DNA from: an uncultured Anaerolineae bacterium
GTDB lineage: Bacteria; Chloroflexota; Anaerolineae; B4-G1; DUEL01
Reading direction: 5' to 3'
Length of the DNA: 25,225 nucleotides
NCBI GenBank assembly: GCA_937942115.1
Contig: CALDFY010000352.1
Coordinates: forward strand, 1 to 25,225
In this document: one piece after another, positions 1 to 7,823 of the stretch
How positions within the stretch are numbered: position 1 is the stretch's first letter
Layout: each line of letters begins with the position of its first letter
The notes under the pieces: generated by a model
The model's input: the letters and a program-made list of their open reading frames with translations, nothing else
What the model was told of the DNA's origin: nothing
Database searches by the model: none
Made by a program: the position numbers and the translations under genes

Positions 1-22
1 GGCCGAAGGCCGCCGCAAAACC
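1..22. terminator. Right half of a terminator-like hairpin cut by the window edge
   Basis: The first bases read as the end of a left arm (GGCC), a GAA loop and a right arm GGCCGCCGCAAAAC at 8-21. That right arm is identical to the right arm of the complete hairpin at 24248-24261. I infer that a homologous hairpin closes a transcription unit just left of the window. The left arm is missing, so this cannot be proven here. Confidence 0.4.
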
Positions 23-38
23 CTTCCCCTTCCCCCCT

Positions 39-59
39 CCCCCAGCGCAGCGATGGGGG
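39..59. repeat. Hairpin with AGCGCAGCGA-type loop
   Basis: Five C (39-43) pair with five G (55-59) around the loop AGCGCAGCGAT. Flanking C and G runs extend the stem with a small bulge. The loop resembles the loops of the hairpins at 7707-7729 and 22745-22767, so it may be a divergent member of the same family. Confidence 0.45.
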
Positions 60-126
60 AAGGGGGATAAAAGGAGGTGGGGGTAAATGTTCGCATCATT
101 GGGTGAAAAGCCCCTGGCTCCGATGC

Positions 127-147
127 GAAGCCCCTTTCAGGGGCTTC
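127..147. repeat. TTTCA-loop hairpin
   Basis: GAAGCCCC (127-134), loop TTTCA (135-139), GGGGCTTC (140-147): a perfect 8-bp stem. A second small hairpin, AGCCC-GTCA-GGGCT, follows at 153-166. Both resemble the TTCA-loop hairpins near 14590, 9810 and 24928. Confidence 0.5.
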
Positions 148-244
148 CGGATAGCCCGTCAGGGCTTTGGTATCTGAACCTGCCGCTTCAGCAGCGGGCG
201 GAAGTGGGCATCCCAGCCATCAGGGTAGGTGGTTACGCGGCAGC

Positions 245-304
245 TTCTTTTGGCTGGGCAGAAGGCCATTTTCGGCAATTTTATAACAGCCCACCCTGAA
301 AAGG
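245..304. repeat. 60-bp dispersed repeat, copy 1
   Basis: This segment matches 19985-20043 with a 1-base indel and a handful of substitutions. Shared blocks include GGGCAGAAGGCCATTTT and AACAGCCCACCCTGAAAAGG. Both copies lie in non-coding gaps upstream of plus-strand genes. Its function is unknown: a regulatory element, or a remnant or target of a mobile element. Confidence 0.7.
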
Positions 305-441
305 GACACGGCCTGAGGAGCCTCGCCCCGAGGGCTCGCCCGGAGCGCCGCTGGGGGTGGGATGAGGCGCCGGTTATGCATTTTGGCGCGCTTGTGTTAT
401 ACTTACCCTGAACCCACGCACAGCCAGGAGGGGAAAGACCG

Positions 442-834
442 ATGAAACTCCGAGAAGTGCTCCAGTTGATTGACGGCAAAGTCCTCACCCGCAACACGGA
501 TCTGGACCTGGAGGTCAGGATGGGGTGCGGCGCCGACCTGATGAGCGACGTTCTGGCCTTCACCCACGAGGGGACCCTTCTGATGTCGGGCCTGACCAAC
601 CCGCAGGTGGTGCGGACGGCGGAGATGGCCGGCATCCAGGCCATTGTCTTCGTGCGGGGGAAAATCCCCCCACCGGAGACCATCGCGCTGGCCGAAGAGA
701 AAGGCATCGCCCTGCTGGCCTCCAAGTACACCATGTTTGAAACCTGCGGCCGGCTCTACAAGGCCGGCCTCCCCAGTTGTGGCCTCTTTGAGAGCAGTCT
801 GAAACGCTGGCGGGAATTCTTCGGCGAAGAGTAG
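442..834 (+). CDS. DRTGG domain protein
   Basis: A 130-residue soluble protein resembling stand-alone DRTGG domains, a small alpha/beta fold also found in phosphotransacetylase and CBS/DHH proteins, thought to be a regulatory or ligand-sensing unit. I see the family pattern of a short N-terminal helix (KLREVLQLIDGKVLT), a central segment around LMSGLTNPQVVRTAEMAG, and a C-terminal stretch with KGIALLASKYTMFETCGRLY. The ATG at 442 follows a good ribosome site (AGGAGGGG, about 9 bases upstream). The next gene, a CBS/ATPase protein, starts only 13 bases after the stop, so they are very likely co-transcribed. That pairing is known from anaerobic bacteria, often near hydrogenase or NADH dehydrogenase genes, which are absent here. 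The biochemical role is unknown. Confidence 0.8.
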   Translation: MKLREVLQLIDGKVLTRNTDLDLEVRMGCGADLMSDVLAFTHEGTLLMSGLTNPQVVRTAEMAGIQAIVFVRGKIPPPETIALAEEKGIALLASKYTMFETCGRLYKAGLPSCGLFESSLKRWREFFGEE

Positions 835-847
835 GCAGGTTCGTTCG

Positions 848-1804
848 GTGAGCGCTCCTCTTTCTGCCCAACAAAAGCGGGAAGTCACCCGGCTCCAGGA
901 ATTGGTCTACGAACTGCGGGTGCGGGACGCGATGACCACCCGCCTCATCACCGTCACCCCGCAGACTACCATCGCCGAGTTCCGGGAAGTCCTGCGCGTC
1001 AACCGCATCTCCGGCACGCCGGTGGTGCAGGAAGGCCGGATGGTCGGCATCATCAGCATAGAGGACCTGATCAAAGCCCTGGCAGCCGGACAAATGAACG
1101 CCACCGTCGGCGAAAAGATGACCCCCAACCCGGTGACCCTTTACGATGACGAACCTCTGATCCACGCTGTCGGCAAGTTCTCCAGCCTCGGCTACGGCCG
1201 CTTCCCGGTCATCAACCGGCAGGGGGACCTGGTGGGGATTCTGGTGCAGGGGGACATCGTCCGGGCCCTCCTGCGCCAGTTGGAAGTGGAGTACCACGAA
1301 GAGGAAGTCCGGCGCTATCGCGCCAGCCATATCTTTGAGGACATCCTGGCCGACCAGGTGACCCTCCGCTTCCGCTACCGGGTGGCCGGGGGGGACTTTG
1401 AGCGCGCGGGGGAGGCCTCCAGCCGTCTCAAAAAGACCCTCTCCCGCCTGGGAATTCACCCCCGCATCGTCCGCCGGGTCGCCATCGCCGCCTACGAGGC
1501 CGAGATGAACATCGTCATCTATACCGACGGCGGGGAATTGATCGCGGAGGTGGACCCCAAACAGGTGTACCTGGTAGCGGTAGACCAGGGCCCGGGCATC
1601 CCGGACATCCAGAAGGCGATGGAGCCGGGCTTTTCCACCGCCCCGGAGTGGGTGCGGGAGATGGGGTTCGGCGCCGGTATGGGCCTCCCCAACATCCAGA
1701 ACTGTACGGACGAGATGCGCCTGGAGTCCACCGTCGGCGTGGGCACCCGGCTGGAGATGGTCATCTACCTGGATTCGGCCGGCCGGCCCTGTTCCTCGTT
1801 GTGA
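848..1804 (+). CDS. CBS-domain pair fused to anti-sigma-type ATPase
   Basis: A 318-residue two-part regulator. Residues about 25-150 form two CBS motifs (VRDAMTTRLITV then VGEKMTPNPVTL), which usually bind adenosine nucleotides. Residues about 175-310 form a GHKL ATPase module like SpoIIAB/RsbW: N-box around YEAEMNIVIY, G1 box DQGPGIPD, G2 box GFGAGMGLPNI. Such proteins are thought to link energy or nucleotide state to a phosphorylation or partner-switching output; the target is not visible here. The start is a GTG at 848 with a weak ribosome site, consistent with coupling to the DRTGG gene. The next gene begins 7 bases after the stop. The domain call is secure; the function is inferred. Confidence 0.85.
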   Translation: MSAPLSAQQKREVTRLQELVYELRVRDAMTTRLITVTPQTTIAEFREVLRVNRISGTPVVQEGRMVGIISIEDLIKALAAGQMNATVGEKMTPNPVTLYDDEPLIHAVGKFSSLGYGRFPVINRQGDLVGILVQGDIVRALLRQLEVEYHEEEVRRYRASHIFEDILADQVTLRFRYRVAGGDFERAGEASSRLKKTLSRLGIHPRIVRRVAIAAYEAEMNIVIYTDGGELIAEVDPKQVYLVAVDQGPGIPDIQKAMEPGFSTAPEWVREMGFGAGMGLPNIQNCTDEMRLESTVGVGTRLEMVIYLDSAGRPCSSL

Positions 1805-1811
1805 CGATGCG

Positions 1812-3419
1812 ATGGCAAACCGGAGAGCCGTACCGGTCGCTCTTCTCCTCCTGGGCCTCTCGCTATTGACCTGCCGACCCCCGGGCCTCACCCCGCCCGA
1901 GGTGCCCCGGCCGTCCCCCGAACCTCTCACCGGGACGGTCGCCGTCCCTGCCCTCCTCGTATCTCCGGAAGGGACGCCTCCCGCTCCAACGACAGTCCCC
2001 TCTCCCCTCACCGAATATCCCCTGACGGCTACCTGTACGGTCCCATCCGCCTCTGCTTCTCTGTCCCCGACTCCGGTTCCGGCGAGGACGGCCCGGCCTT
2101 CCCCCACCTCGTCCCCCGCGCCGCCGCCCTCACCCTCCCCGATGTCCCCACCGCCCCCGACCGTTCCCCCCTCCGGCCTGGTCGCCGTCTGGGAGGGGAC
2201 GGTCACCCTGAACGCTTACGACTGGGAGCGGGCACTGGTCCCCACCGCCCCCGACGACCCCATCTACCCCCACCCCCGTCTGGACTTCGGCGCGGTGGGT
2301 GGACCGGCCCTCCGGTCTTACCGCGCCGTCTTCATCCAGAACGACTCCGTCCAGTTGGTGGTGCTCCCCGACCTGGGAGGGCGGATCCTCCGCTGGACCG
2401 ACCGGACGACCGGGCGGCAACTCTTCTACGCCAACCCGGTGGTCAAACCCACCCACTGGGGCTACCGGGGGTGGTGGCTGGCGACCGGCGGCATGGAGTG
2501 GGCCTTTCCGACGGAGGAACACGGACTGATAGAGTACCGTCCCTGGGAGTACCGGCTGATGAGGGACGGGGTCTATCTGCGGGGTGTGGACGACCGGACC
2601 GGACTGGTCGCCGAGGTGACGGTCCGGCTGGAGCGGGACACCAGCCGCGTAGTGGTCTCTCCACGCGTTTCCAACCCCACCGCCGAGGCGCGGCGGTTTC
2701 AGTTCTGGGCCAACGGGATGCTGGCCCTCTCCGACTTCAACGCCCCCTCCGGCGACCTGACCTTCGTCCTGCCGGTCTCCGAGGTGATCGTCCATTCCAC
2801 CGGGGACGGTTCCCTCCCTGGCCCGGGCGGATGGATGGCATGGCCGGTTCACAACGGGCGGGATTTCCGCCGCTACGGGGAGTGGCATTCGTACCTGGGG
2901 GTCTTCGCGCCCCAGGCCGCCGATGCGGGCTTCGCCGGCGCGTACGACCTGCAGGCCGACCAGGGGATGGTGCGGGTGGCCCCCTCGTCCATCCGGGGGG
3001 TGAAAATTTTCTGCCTGGGCGACCTGCCATCCGACCTGTGGACGGACGACGGGAGCCGGTACTTTGAACTCTGGGGCGGGCTGACGGCCACGTTCTGGGA
3101 CGACGCGACGCTTGGTCCGGGCCAGAGCGTGAGTTGGACCGAGTACTGGTACGCGGTGAGTGGCATGGGAGGCTACACCTGGGCGAACGCCGAGGGGGCC
3201 GTGCGGGTGACCCCGCTGGGGGACGGGGCGGAGGTGGCAGTGGAGACGGTCCGGCCGCTGGCGGTGACGGTGGTGCTGCGGCGAGGGAGCGAAGAGGCGG
3301 CCCGCTGGGTGGCCGAGGTAGGTCCGGGGCGGCCGTTCCGCGCCATCGGCGGCGCGGGCGGTGGGCCGTGGACCGTCCAGGTCATCGGTCCGGGTGGGGT
3401 GCTGATCCAGACGCCGTGA
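1812..3419 (+). CDS. DUF5107-type lipoprotein (mutarotase-like fold)
   Basis: A 535-residue predicted lipoprotein. The N-terminus has a basic start (MANRR), a leucine-rich segment and a lipobox-like LLTC ending near residue 21. A Pro/Ser/Thr-rich spacer follows to about residue 125, typical of surface-tethered proteins. From about residue 130 the sequence resembles DUF5107, a beta-sandwich related to galactose mutarotase: VVLPDLGGRILRWTD, then a WWLATGGMEWAFPTEEHG block and later WSYRVSNPTAE-like strands. DUF5107 proteins are associated with carbohydrate handling, but no catalytic activity can be assigned. The ATG at 1812 has no clear ribosome site and sits 7 bases after the CBS/ATPase stop, suggesting translational coupling. 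The terminator at 3671-3705 closes the unit. Confidence 0.75.
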   Translation: MANRRAVPVALLLLGLSLLTCRPPGLTPPEVPRPSPEPLTGTVAVPALLVSPEGTPPAPTTVPSPLTEYPLTATCTVPSASASLSPTPVPARTARPSPTSSPAPPPSPSPMSPPPPTVPPSGLVAVWEGTVTLNAYDWERALVPTAPDDPIYPHPRLDFGAVGGPALRSYRAVFIQNDSVQLVVLPDLGGRILRWTDRTTGRQLFYANPVVKPTHWGYRGWWLATGGMEWAFPTEEHGLIEYRPWEYRLMRDGVYLRGVDDRTGLVAEVTVRLERDTSRVVVSPRVSNPTAEARRFQFWANGMLALSDFNAPSGDLTFVLPVSEVIVHSTGDGSLPGPGGWMAWPVHNGRDFRRYGEWHSYLGVFAPQAADAGFAGAYDLQADQGMVRVAPSSIRGVKIFCLGDLPSDLWTDDGSRYFELWGGLTATFWDDATLGPGQSVSWTEYWYAVSGMGGYTWANAEGAVRVTPLGDGAEVAVETVRPLAVTVVLRRGSEEAARWVAEVGPGRPFRAIGGAGGGPWTVQVIGPGGVLIQTP

Positions 3420-3510
3420 GAAATCGTAGGGACGGGGCTTGCCCCTGCCCCCACAGGCATCAATTGAAGGCCGGGTTTGGTTGCCCCCTCCCGCTGCCCC
3501 GGGCGCTTTT

Positions 3511-3580
3511 CCTCACCCCACCCCCGCCGCCTCCGGCGGCGCCCCCTCCCCTCTCCTGACTTTTGTCAGAAGAGGGGCCG
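3511..3580. repeat. C-rich palindromic intergenic element
   Basis: CCTCACCCCACCCC leads into a CGCCGCC-TCC-GGCGGCG hairpin (3525-3541). A second hairpin follows: CTGAC (3556-3560), TTTT loop, GTCAG (3565-3569), extended by seven more pairs after one mismatch, to about 3548-3577. The first half is the reverse complement of the pattern at 20057-20093 and related to 14705-14765 and 25016-25080. Confidence 0.55.
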
Positions 3581-3670
3581 GGGGTGAGGCAAGGGCCGGG
3601 GAGGCTGACGTTCAATCAGCGCCTGGGGCAACCGCAAGGGTTGCCCCTACACCCCCTGCCCTCTGATAAA

Positions 3671-3705
3671 AAAGAATTGCGGCGGCAAAGCCGCCGCAAT
3701 TCTTT
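3671..3705 (+). terminator. Perfect 16-bp terminator hairpin
   Basis: AAAGAATTGCGGCGGC (3671-3686), AAA loop, then the exact complement (3690-3705) ending in TTT. A-rich sequence precedes the left arm, so it could act in both directions between the convergent units at 1812-3419 (+) and 4009-7554 (-). Confidence 0.8.
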
Positions 3706-4008
3706 CCACCTGTACGGTTGGGACGGTTTGACTGCCCAGCGCGTAAAGGCTTTTGGATTTCTTTGCGCTCTTTGCAACTGGAACAGTTCATAAGTGGTTT
3801 ATTGCCTTGCCGCAACTTTTTTAAGCAATCTCCTGCAAGCGGGAGAGGGGAAGGGGCCAGAGGGAGGGGTGAGGCCCATCACCTGGCAGGCGATAAGACA
3901 GACGTCTGGAATTTTTCACGCCTTCCAAAAGTGTCGCCCATTTCGTTCAGAAAATGAACCATCCCGTGCCTGACTGCGAACGTTTGGAACTGCACGGTTG
4001 CGGCGGCC

Positions 4009-4665
4009 CTACTCCTCCTCCAGAAGCCCCGCCTGCAACGCGTAGCGAACCAGTTCCGCACGGGTGTGCAGCCCTAATTTGGCCATCAACCGCGCCCGGT
4101 AGGTTTCCACCGTCTTGACGCTGAGGTACAGCGCGTCGGCGGCCTGCTGGTTGGTGTAGCCTAAGGCAATCAGCCGGAGCACCTCCCGCTCCCGAGGGCT
4201 CAGAGAGACCTCCCCTCCCTGCGCTTTCGGACGCGCGCTCCGGTCCACCATCTCCTCCAGAAGCCGCCGGGCATGCTCGGGATGCAGATAGACTCCGCCG
4301 TGATACACGGTGCGGATGGCGGAGAGGAGTTCCTCCGCCGCCGCCCGCTTGAGGACGTACCCGGCCGCGCCGACCCGCAGCGCTTCCCGCAGGTATTCCT
4401 CATCCTCGTACATCGTCAGCATCAGCACGCGCGTCTCCGGGGAAGCCTCCCGGACGCGCGGCAGCACCTCCAGCCCCCCCAACCGGGGCATCGCCACGTC
4501 CAGCAGCAGCACATCCGGCCGCAGGTCCCGCACCCGTGCCAGCACCTCCGCGCCGTCCCGGGCCTCGCCCACCACCTCTATATCCGGCTCCGCGCCCAGG
4601 AGCATCCGCAGCCCCGCCCGCAGGACGGCGTGGTCATCGGCAATCATCACCCGAATCCGTCCCAT
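4009..4665 (-). CDS. NarL/FixJ-type response regulator
   Basis: A 218-residue two-component response regulator. The receiver domain (residues about 1-120) shows the acidic pair in IADDHAV, the phosphoacceptor Asp in LLLDVAMP, the switch Thr in LMLTMYED and the conserved Lys in GYVLKRA. The C-terminal domain (about 150-212) is a LuxR-type helix-turn-helix: LSPREREVLRLIALGYTNQQ followed by LSVKTVETY. It should be phosphorylated by the overlapping sensor kinase and then bind DNA; the targets are unknown. I chose the ATG at 4665, directly before the receiver strand GRIRVMIADD. A GTG at 4692 would add nine residues. Either start overlaps the kinase end, implying coupled translation. Confidence 0.93.
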   Translation of the reverse strand: MGRIRVMIADDHAVLRAGLRMLLGAEPDIEVVGEARDGAEVLARVRDLRPDVLLLDVAMPRLGGLEVLPRVREASPETRVLMLTMYEDEEYLREALRVGAAGYVLKRAAAEELLSAIRTVYHGGVYLHPEHARRLLEEMVDRSARPKAQGGEVSLSPREREVLRLIALGYTNQQAADALYLSVKTVETYRARLMAKLGLHTRAELVRYALQAGLLEEE

Positions 4666-6631
4666 TTTTTCCCCAGGCGAGGTGACGGTCACCTATTGGC
4701 ACCTCCAGCAGGACCGTTGTCCCGGCCCCCGGGGCGGATTCCACCGTCAGGCGGCCACCGACCAGGGATGCCCGCTCCGCCATCCCGGAGAGCCCCAGGC
4801 GCCCCTGCCGCTGCGCCGCCATCACCGTCTCCATGTCAAATCCCTCCCCGTCGTCCTCCACAATGAGGACAACGGTATCCCCGCGCCGCTCCAGGACGAC
4901 GCTCACGTGTCGGGCTCCAGCGTGGCGGGCGGCGTTGGTCACCGCCTCCTGCGTAATGCGATAGATGGCCGTCTCCACGGCCTCCGGCAGCCGGACCGAA
5001 TCCAACCCCACCACTTCCAGGTCCACCGTCATCCCCAGGCGGGCCCGACAGCCCTGGATGTAGCGGGCGAGGGCCGGCACCAAACCCAGGTCATCCAGCA
5101 CGCTGGGCCGCAGTTCCACCGCCAGATTGTGCATCGCGTCCAGCGTCCCGCTCACCACCTCCCGCATCCCGGCGACCAGGGAGCGGACCTCCTCCAGCGA
5201 TTTTGCGTTCTCCATCAACCGCAGGCTGACCAGGAGCGAGGTCAGCGCCTGCCCCGCCTCGTCGTGGAGTTCCCGCGCGATCCGCCGCCGCTCCTCCTCC
5301 TGCGCCGTCATCAGCCGGTAGAGGAGTTCCCGTCGGACCGCCTCCTTCTGCCAGACCTCTTCCCAGAGCCGGGCGTTTTCTATGCCGATGCCCACTTGCT
5401 GCCCCACCGCCTCCAGCAACCCGAGGTCCTCCAGGCCGACCTCCCCCCGTCCCGTCAAACTGAGTACCCCGACCGACTTTTCCTTAACCCGCAGCGGGAC
5501 GATGGCGTGGTAAATGGGCGATGCTCCGTCTCCCCCACAGAGGGGACAGGACGGGCAGTCCGCCGACGGCACCGAGAGGACGGTGGGGTGCCCTCGGGCG
5601 CGGGTGGCCAGACAGGCGGCGCATCGGGGACACTTGCGCAGGTCAACTCCAGGGAACGAATCTGTCCAGAAGGATGCCTGAATCCGGCATTCCTCTTCCC
5701 GCCCCATCAGACAGACCCATCCCCCCTGCGCGCCCAGGGCCGCGACGGTCTCCTCCAGCACCTCTACCAGCGCCCGCTCCGGTTCGGTCGGACCGGCCAG
5801 AACGCGGGAGACCCGGTAAAGTGTGGAGAGTTCCCGGTTGCGCCGGAGCAGGTCCTGGTTGAAGGCCTCCATCTCCCGGCGGGAGCGGTCCAACCGTGCT
5901 ACCATCTCGTTAAATGCCCTTTGCAGATGTCCGATTTCGTCGTCGGCCCAGGGGGTCACCCGCTGGGAGAGGTCGCCCTCCGCCACCCGTCGGGTCGCCT
6001 CTTCCAGCGCCCGGACGGGCCGGGTGAGGAGCCATGTCAGCAAACTGCTCAGCCCGACCCCCAGCAGGGAGACCCCCAGCGTCGTCAACAGGAGGCGCCA
6101 GGTGGCCGCCCCCACCGTTGCCCGGAGCCGCCGGTAGGACATCCCTATCCGTACGACCCCGGCCCGGCCCCCGAACACCGGCATCGCCACGTCCTGAATC
6201 AGTCCCTCCTCCGTTTGAAAGACTTCCCAGTGGTACGGCTCTCCGGCCGCCACGCCGTTGGCCGTCAACAGGTCCGGCGGGAAGCCTCCCTCAAAGGAGT
6301 GGGCCAGGAGATTTCCCTGGGGGTCCACCACGAACGCGTAGCGCACATCCTCGTTGTTCCGGACGGTCTCCCGCGTCAGGACGTAGAGGCTGTAGAGGTT
6401 GTTGGTCAGGATGAGGTCGGTGCTGCGAAAGGCCAGGTCGCGGGCGATGGAGAGGGCACGCTGTTCCAGTTCCCGCTCCATACTGCGGGCCAGTATCGTC
6501 CGGGTCTGAAGGGTCAGGCCCAGGCTGAGGACGGCGATCATCAGCAGGGCAATGCCCATGATCTTGACCCGCAGGCTGACCCGGCTGATGGCCGTCCAGA
6601 GGCGATCCAAGAAGCGCTGAAGTCGGCCCAT
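4634..6631 (-). CDS. Membrane sensor histidine kinase (HAMP-GAF-HisKA_3)
   Basis: A 665-residue sensor kinase of the NarX/DegS type. Transmembrane segments lie near residues 22-42 and 180-203, enclosing an extracytoplasmic sensor region of about 135 residues. A HAMP domain (about 205-255), a coiled linker, a GAF-like domain (about 285-430), a HisKA_3 dimerisation domain with the phospho-His in ARELHDEAGQAL, and a HATPase domain (NAARHAG N-box, DDGEGFD, GLSGMAERA) follow. The GAF region carries a notable Cys cluster (CPRCAAC, then CPSCPLC). The ATG at 6631 shares its A with the TGA stop of the upstream binding-protein gene; a GTG one codon earlier is possible. The kinase probably receives its signal from that lipoprotein and phosphorylates the downstream regulator. 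Confidence 0.92.
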   Translation of the reverse strand: MGRLQRFLDRLWTAISRVSLRVKIMGIALLMIAVLSLGLTLQTRTILARSMERELEQRALSIARDLAFRSTDLILTNNLYSLYVLTRETVRNNEDVRYAFVVDPQGNLLAHSFEGGFPPDLLTANGVAAGEPYHWEVFQTEEGLIQDVAMPVFGGRAGVVRIGMSYRRLRATVGAATWRLLLTTLGVSLLGVGLSSLLTWLLTRPVRALEEATRRVAEGDLSQRVTPWADDEIGHLQRAFNEMVARLDRSRREMEAFNQDLLRRNRELSTLYRVSRVLAGPTEPERALVEVLEETVAALGAQGGWVCLMGREEECRIQASFWTDSFPGVDLRKCPRCAACLATRARGHPTVLSVPSADCPSCPLCGGDGASPIYHAIVPLRVKEKSVGVLSLTGRGEVGLEDLGLLEAVGQQVGIGIENARLWEEVWQKEAVRRELLYRLMTAQEEERRRIARELHDEAGQALTSLLVSLRLMENAKSLEEVRSLVAGMREVVSGTLDAMHNLAVELRPSVLDDLGLVPALARYIQGCRARLGMTVDLEVVGLDSVRLPEAVETAIYRITQEAVTNAARHAGARHVSVVLERRGDTVVLIVEDDGEGFDMETVMAAQRQGRLGLSGMAERASLVGGRLTVESAPGAGTTVLLEVPIGDRHLAWGKNGTDSGDDCR

Positions 6632-7554
6632 CACTTCAGTCCCCCCACCACCACATCCAGGACTGCCTGTGCCGAATCGTAGAGGCTCTCGTTCCCTGGG
6701 ACGAACCGGTCCACCCCCAGCAGGGCCAGGACCTCCTGCCCCTCCCGGCTCCGGTCCATCTCCAGGAGGACGGCACGCAGTCGGGCCCGCAGGTCCGGGT
6801 CCAGCCCCAGCGGCGCAACGACGGGCGGCGCGCCGAAGGGCTCCGACTCCCAGAGGACGCGCGTCCGCTCCCGATAGAAGGCATCCCGTTCCAGCAGCGC
6901 CTGATAGACCAGGCTATCCACCGCCGCGCCGTTCACCCATCCCTCGGCCACCGCCCGGACGGAGTTATCGTGGCTATAAGTGAAGAGGGTGCGGGAGAAG
7001 AACTCCTCCGGCGTCTCGCCGCCGGACTTCAGGAGGGCCAGTGCGGCCATGTAGCCGGAGAGGGAGAGGGGGTCGGTAAACGCAAAAGTAGTGCCCCGCA
7101 GGTCCCCCCACTGCCGGGCGGGGCTATCGGCCGGGACGATGATGTAGGACTGGTAGGTGGTCTGGCCGCCCACCTGGGGGACGGCCAGCGGGTCCATCCC
7201 GAACTCCTGCCGACCCCGGACGTAGGCCCCGGTGCAGATGAAGGCCAGGTCCACCTGACGGGTGCGGATCAGTTCGTTGGTCTCGGCATAGGTGGCCCGC
7301 TGGACCAGTTCCACGGGCCGGCCCAACTGCTCGCTCAGGTACTCGGCCAGGCGGTCATAGGTATGGAGGGTGCTTTGGGGGGAGAGAATGGCAGCGACGG
7401 CGACGCGCAGGGGGGGCGGGCCTGAGGGGGGCGGGGGCGAAGTGGGAGAAGGCTCCGCCGCCTTCAGGCTGACCTGGCGGTAGGCGGGTTGGGCGCAGGC
7501 CGTCAGCAACAGAATGCCTGCCAGGAAGACGAGGATGTTCTGGCCGAATTTCAT
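6631..7554 (-). CDS. PhnD-like periplasmic binding lipoprotein
   Basis: A 307-residue lipoprotein of the phosphate/phosphite/phosphonate-binding (PhnD) family. It starts MKFGQNILVFLAGILLLTAC, with a clear lipobox (LLTAC), and a short Pro/Ser-rich linker leads to the binding domain. Family features include LRVAVAAILSPQSTL, the YAETNELIRTRQVDLAFI segment, and TTFAFTDPLSLSGYMAAL. No ABC permease or ATPase gene is nearby. Instead the gene overlaps a sensor kinase, so it more likely serves as a solute-sensing partner than a transporter part. The ligand is unknown; PhnD relatives bind several oxyanions and organic phosphorus compounds. The ATG at 7554 has AGAGG upstream and gives a proper signal peptide; a GTG at 7593 adds an unlikely extension. 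Confidence 0.87.
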   Translation of the reverse strand: MKFGQNILVFLAGILLLTACAQPAYRQVSLKAAEPSPTSPPPPSGPPPLRVAVAAILSPQSTLHTYDRLAEYLSEQLGRPVELVQRATYAETNELIRTRQVDLAFICTGAYVRGRQEFGMDPLAVPQVGGQTTYQSYIIVPADSPARQWGDLRGTTFAFTDPLSLSGYMAALALLKSGGETPEEFFSRTLFTYSHDNSVRAVAEGWVNGAAVDSLVYQALLERDAFYRERTRVLWESEPFGAPPVVAPLGLDPDLRARLRAVLLEMDRSREGQEVLALLGVDRFVPGNESLYDSAQAVLDVVVGGLK

Positions 7555-7637
7555 GCAGGAACCTCTGGAAACGGGTAAGAGTTCTGCGGACAACCTTTAG
7601 GGCCATCCGGACGGTTGGAAGAGTCCATCTCACTCAC

Positions 7638-7665
7638 ATGATACCCGTTTCCCGCCGGATTGCAA
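7638..7665 (-). promoter_or_regulatory. Candidate promoter for the sensory operon
   Basis: On the minus strand, TTGCAA (7660-7665) and TATCAT (7638-7643) are spaced 16 bases apart, about 85 bases upstream of the binding-protein ATG at 7554. The boxes fit a housekeeping sigma factor. Confidence 0.5.
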
Positions 7666-7706
7666 TCGCAGGCGCGCGTACAACAGCCCAAGGCCGCTGG
7701 TAGTCA

Positions 7707-7805
7707 GCCACGCAGCGCAGCGGAGTGGCGTTTCAAAACGGCACTCCACTTCGCTTCGTGCCTTACTACGAACGAGTCAGCACGGGACTTCACTTCGTTC
7801 CGTGC
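7707..7805. repeat. Three hairpin repeats of the GGCAC/GTGCC family
   Basis: Hairpin 1 (7707-7729) has GCCAC and GTGGC arms around a GCAGCGCAGCGGA loop. Hairpin 2 (7740-7762) has GGCAC and GTGCC arms; its reverse complement differs by one base from the 23-base core repeated at 22745-22863. Hairpin 3 (7780-7805) has GCACGG and CCGTGC arms. Arm sequences change together while loops stay alike. Nothing coding is visible between 7555 and 7823. Confidence 0.65.
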
Positions 7806-7823
7806 CTCACTACGAACAGTCCA

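Larger units (their letters stand above)
1..441. other. Gene-free, hairpin-rich leader region
   Basis: No convincing coding sequence. The stretch holds a partial terminator (1-22), a C/G hairpin with an AGCGCAGCGAT loop (39-59), a TTTCA-loop hairpin (127-147), a GTCA-loop hairpin (153-166), and copy 1 of a 60-bp dispersed repeat (245-304). A TATACT hexamer at 398-403 could be the -10 box for the gene at 442, but no good -35 box is seen. Short open frames here carry repeat-derived peptides and look like shadows. Confidence 0.6.
3420..4008. other. Non-coding gap between convergent genes
   Basis: This gap separates the plus-strand lipoprotein gene from the minus-strand regulator gene. It holds a C-rich palindromic element (3511-3580) and a strong terminator hairpin (3671-3705). 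The rest, 3706-4008, shows only a small hairpin (3945-3959) and no supportable gene. Short open frames here have no family resemblance. Confidence 0.6.

Noticed and set aside
560..2206. 548-codon open frame on the minus strand
   Set aside because: Shadow of the DRTGG, CBS/ATPase and lipoprotein genes; Gly/Arg/Asp-rich with no motifs.
4310..6682. 790-codon open frame on the plus strand
   Set aside because: It lies opposite the sensor kinase and response regulator, which have clear domains; its translation is low-complexity Pro/Gln/His/Arg without family signatures. It is an antisense shadow from high G+C.
6631..7554. Part of a phosphonate ABC transporter
   Set aside because: No permease or ATPase genes are adjacent; the coupled neighbours are a sensor kinase and regulator.
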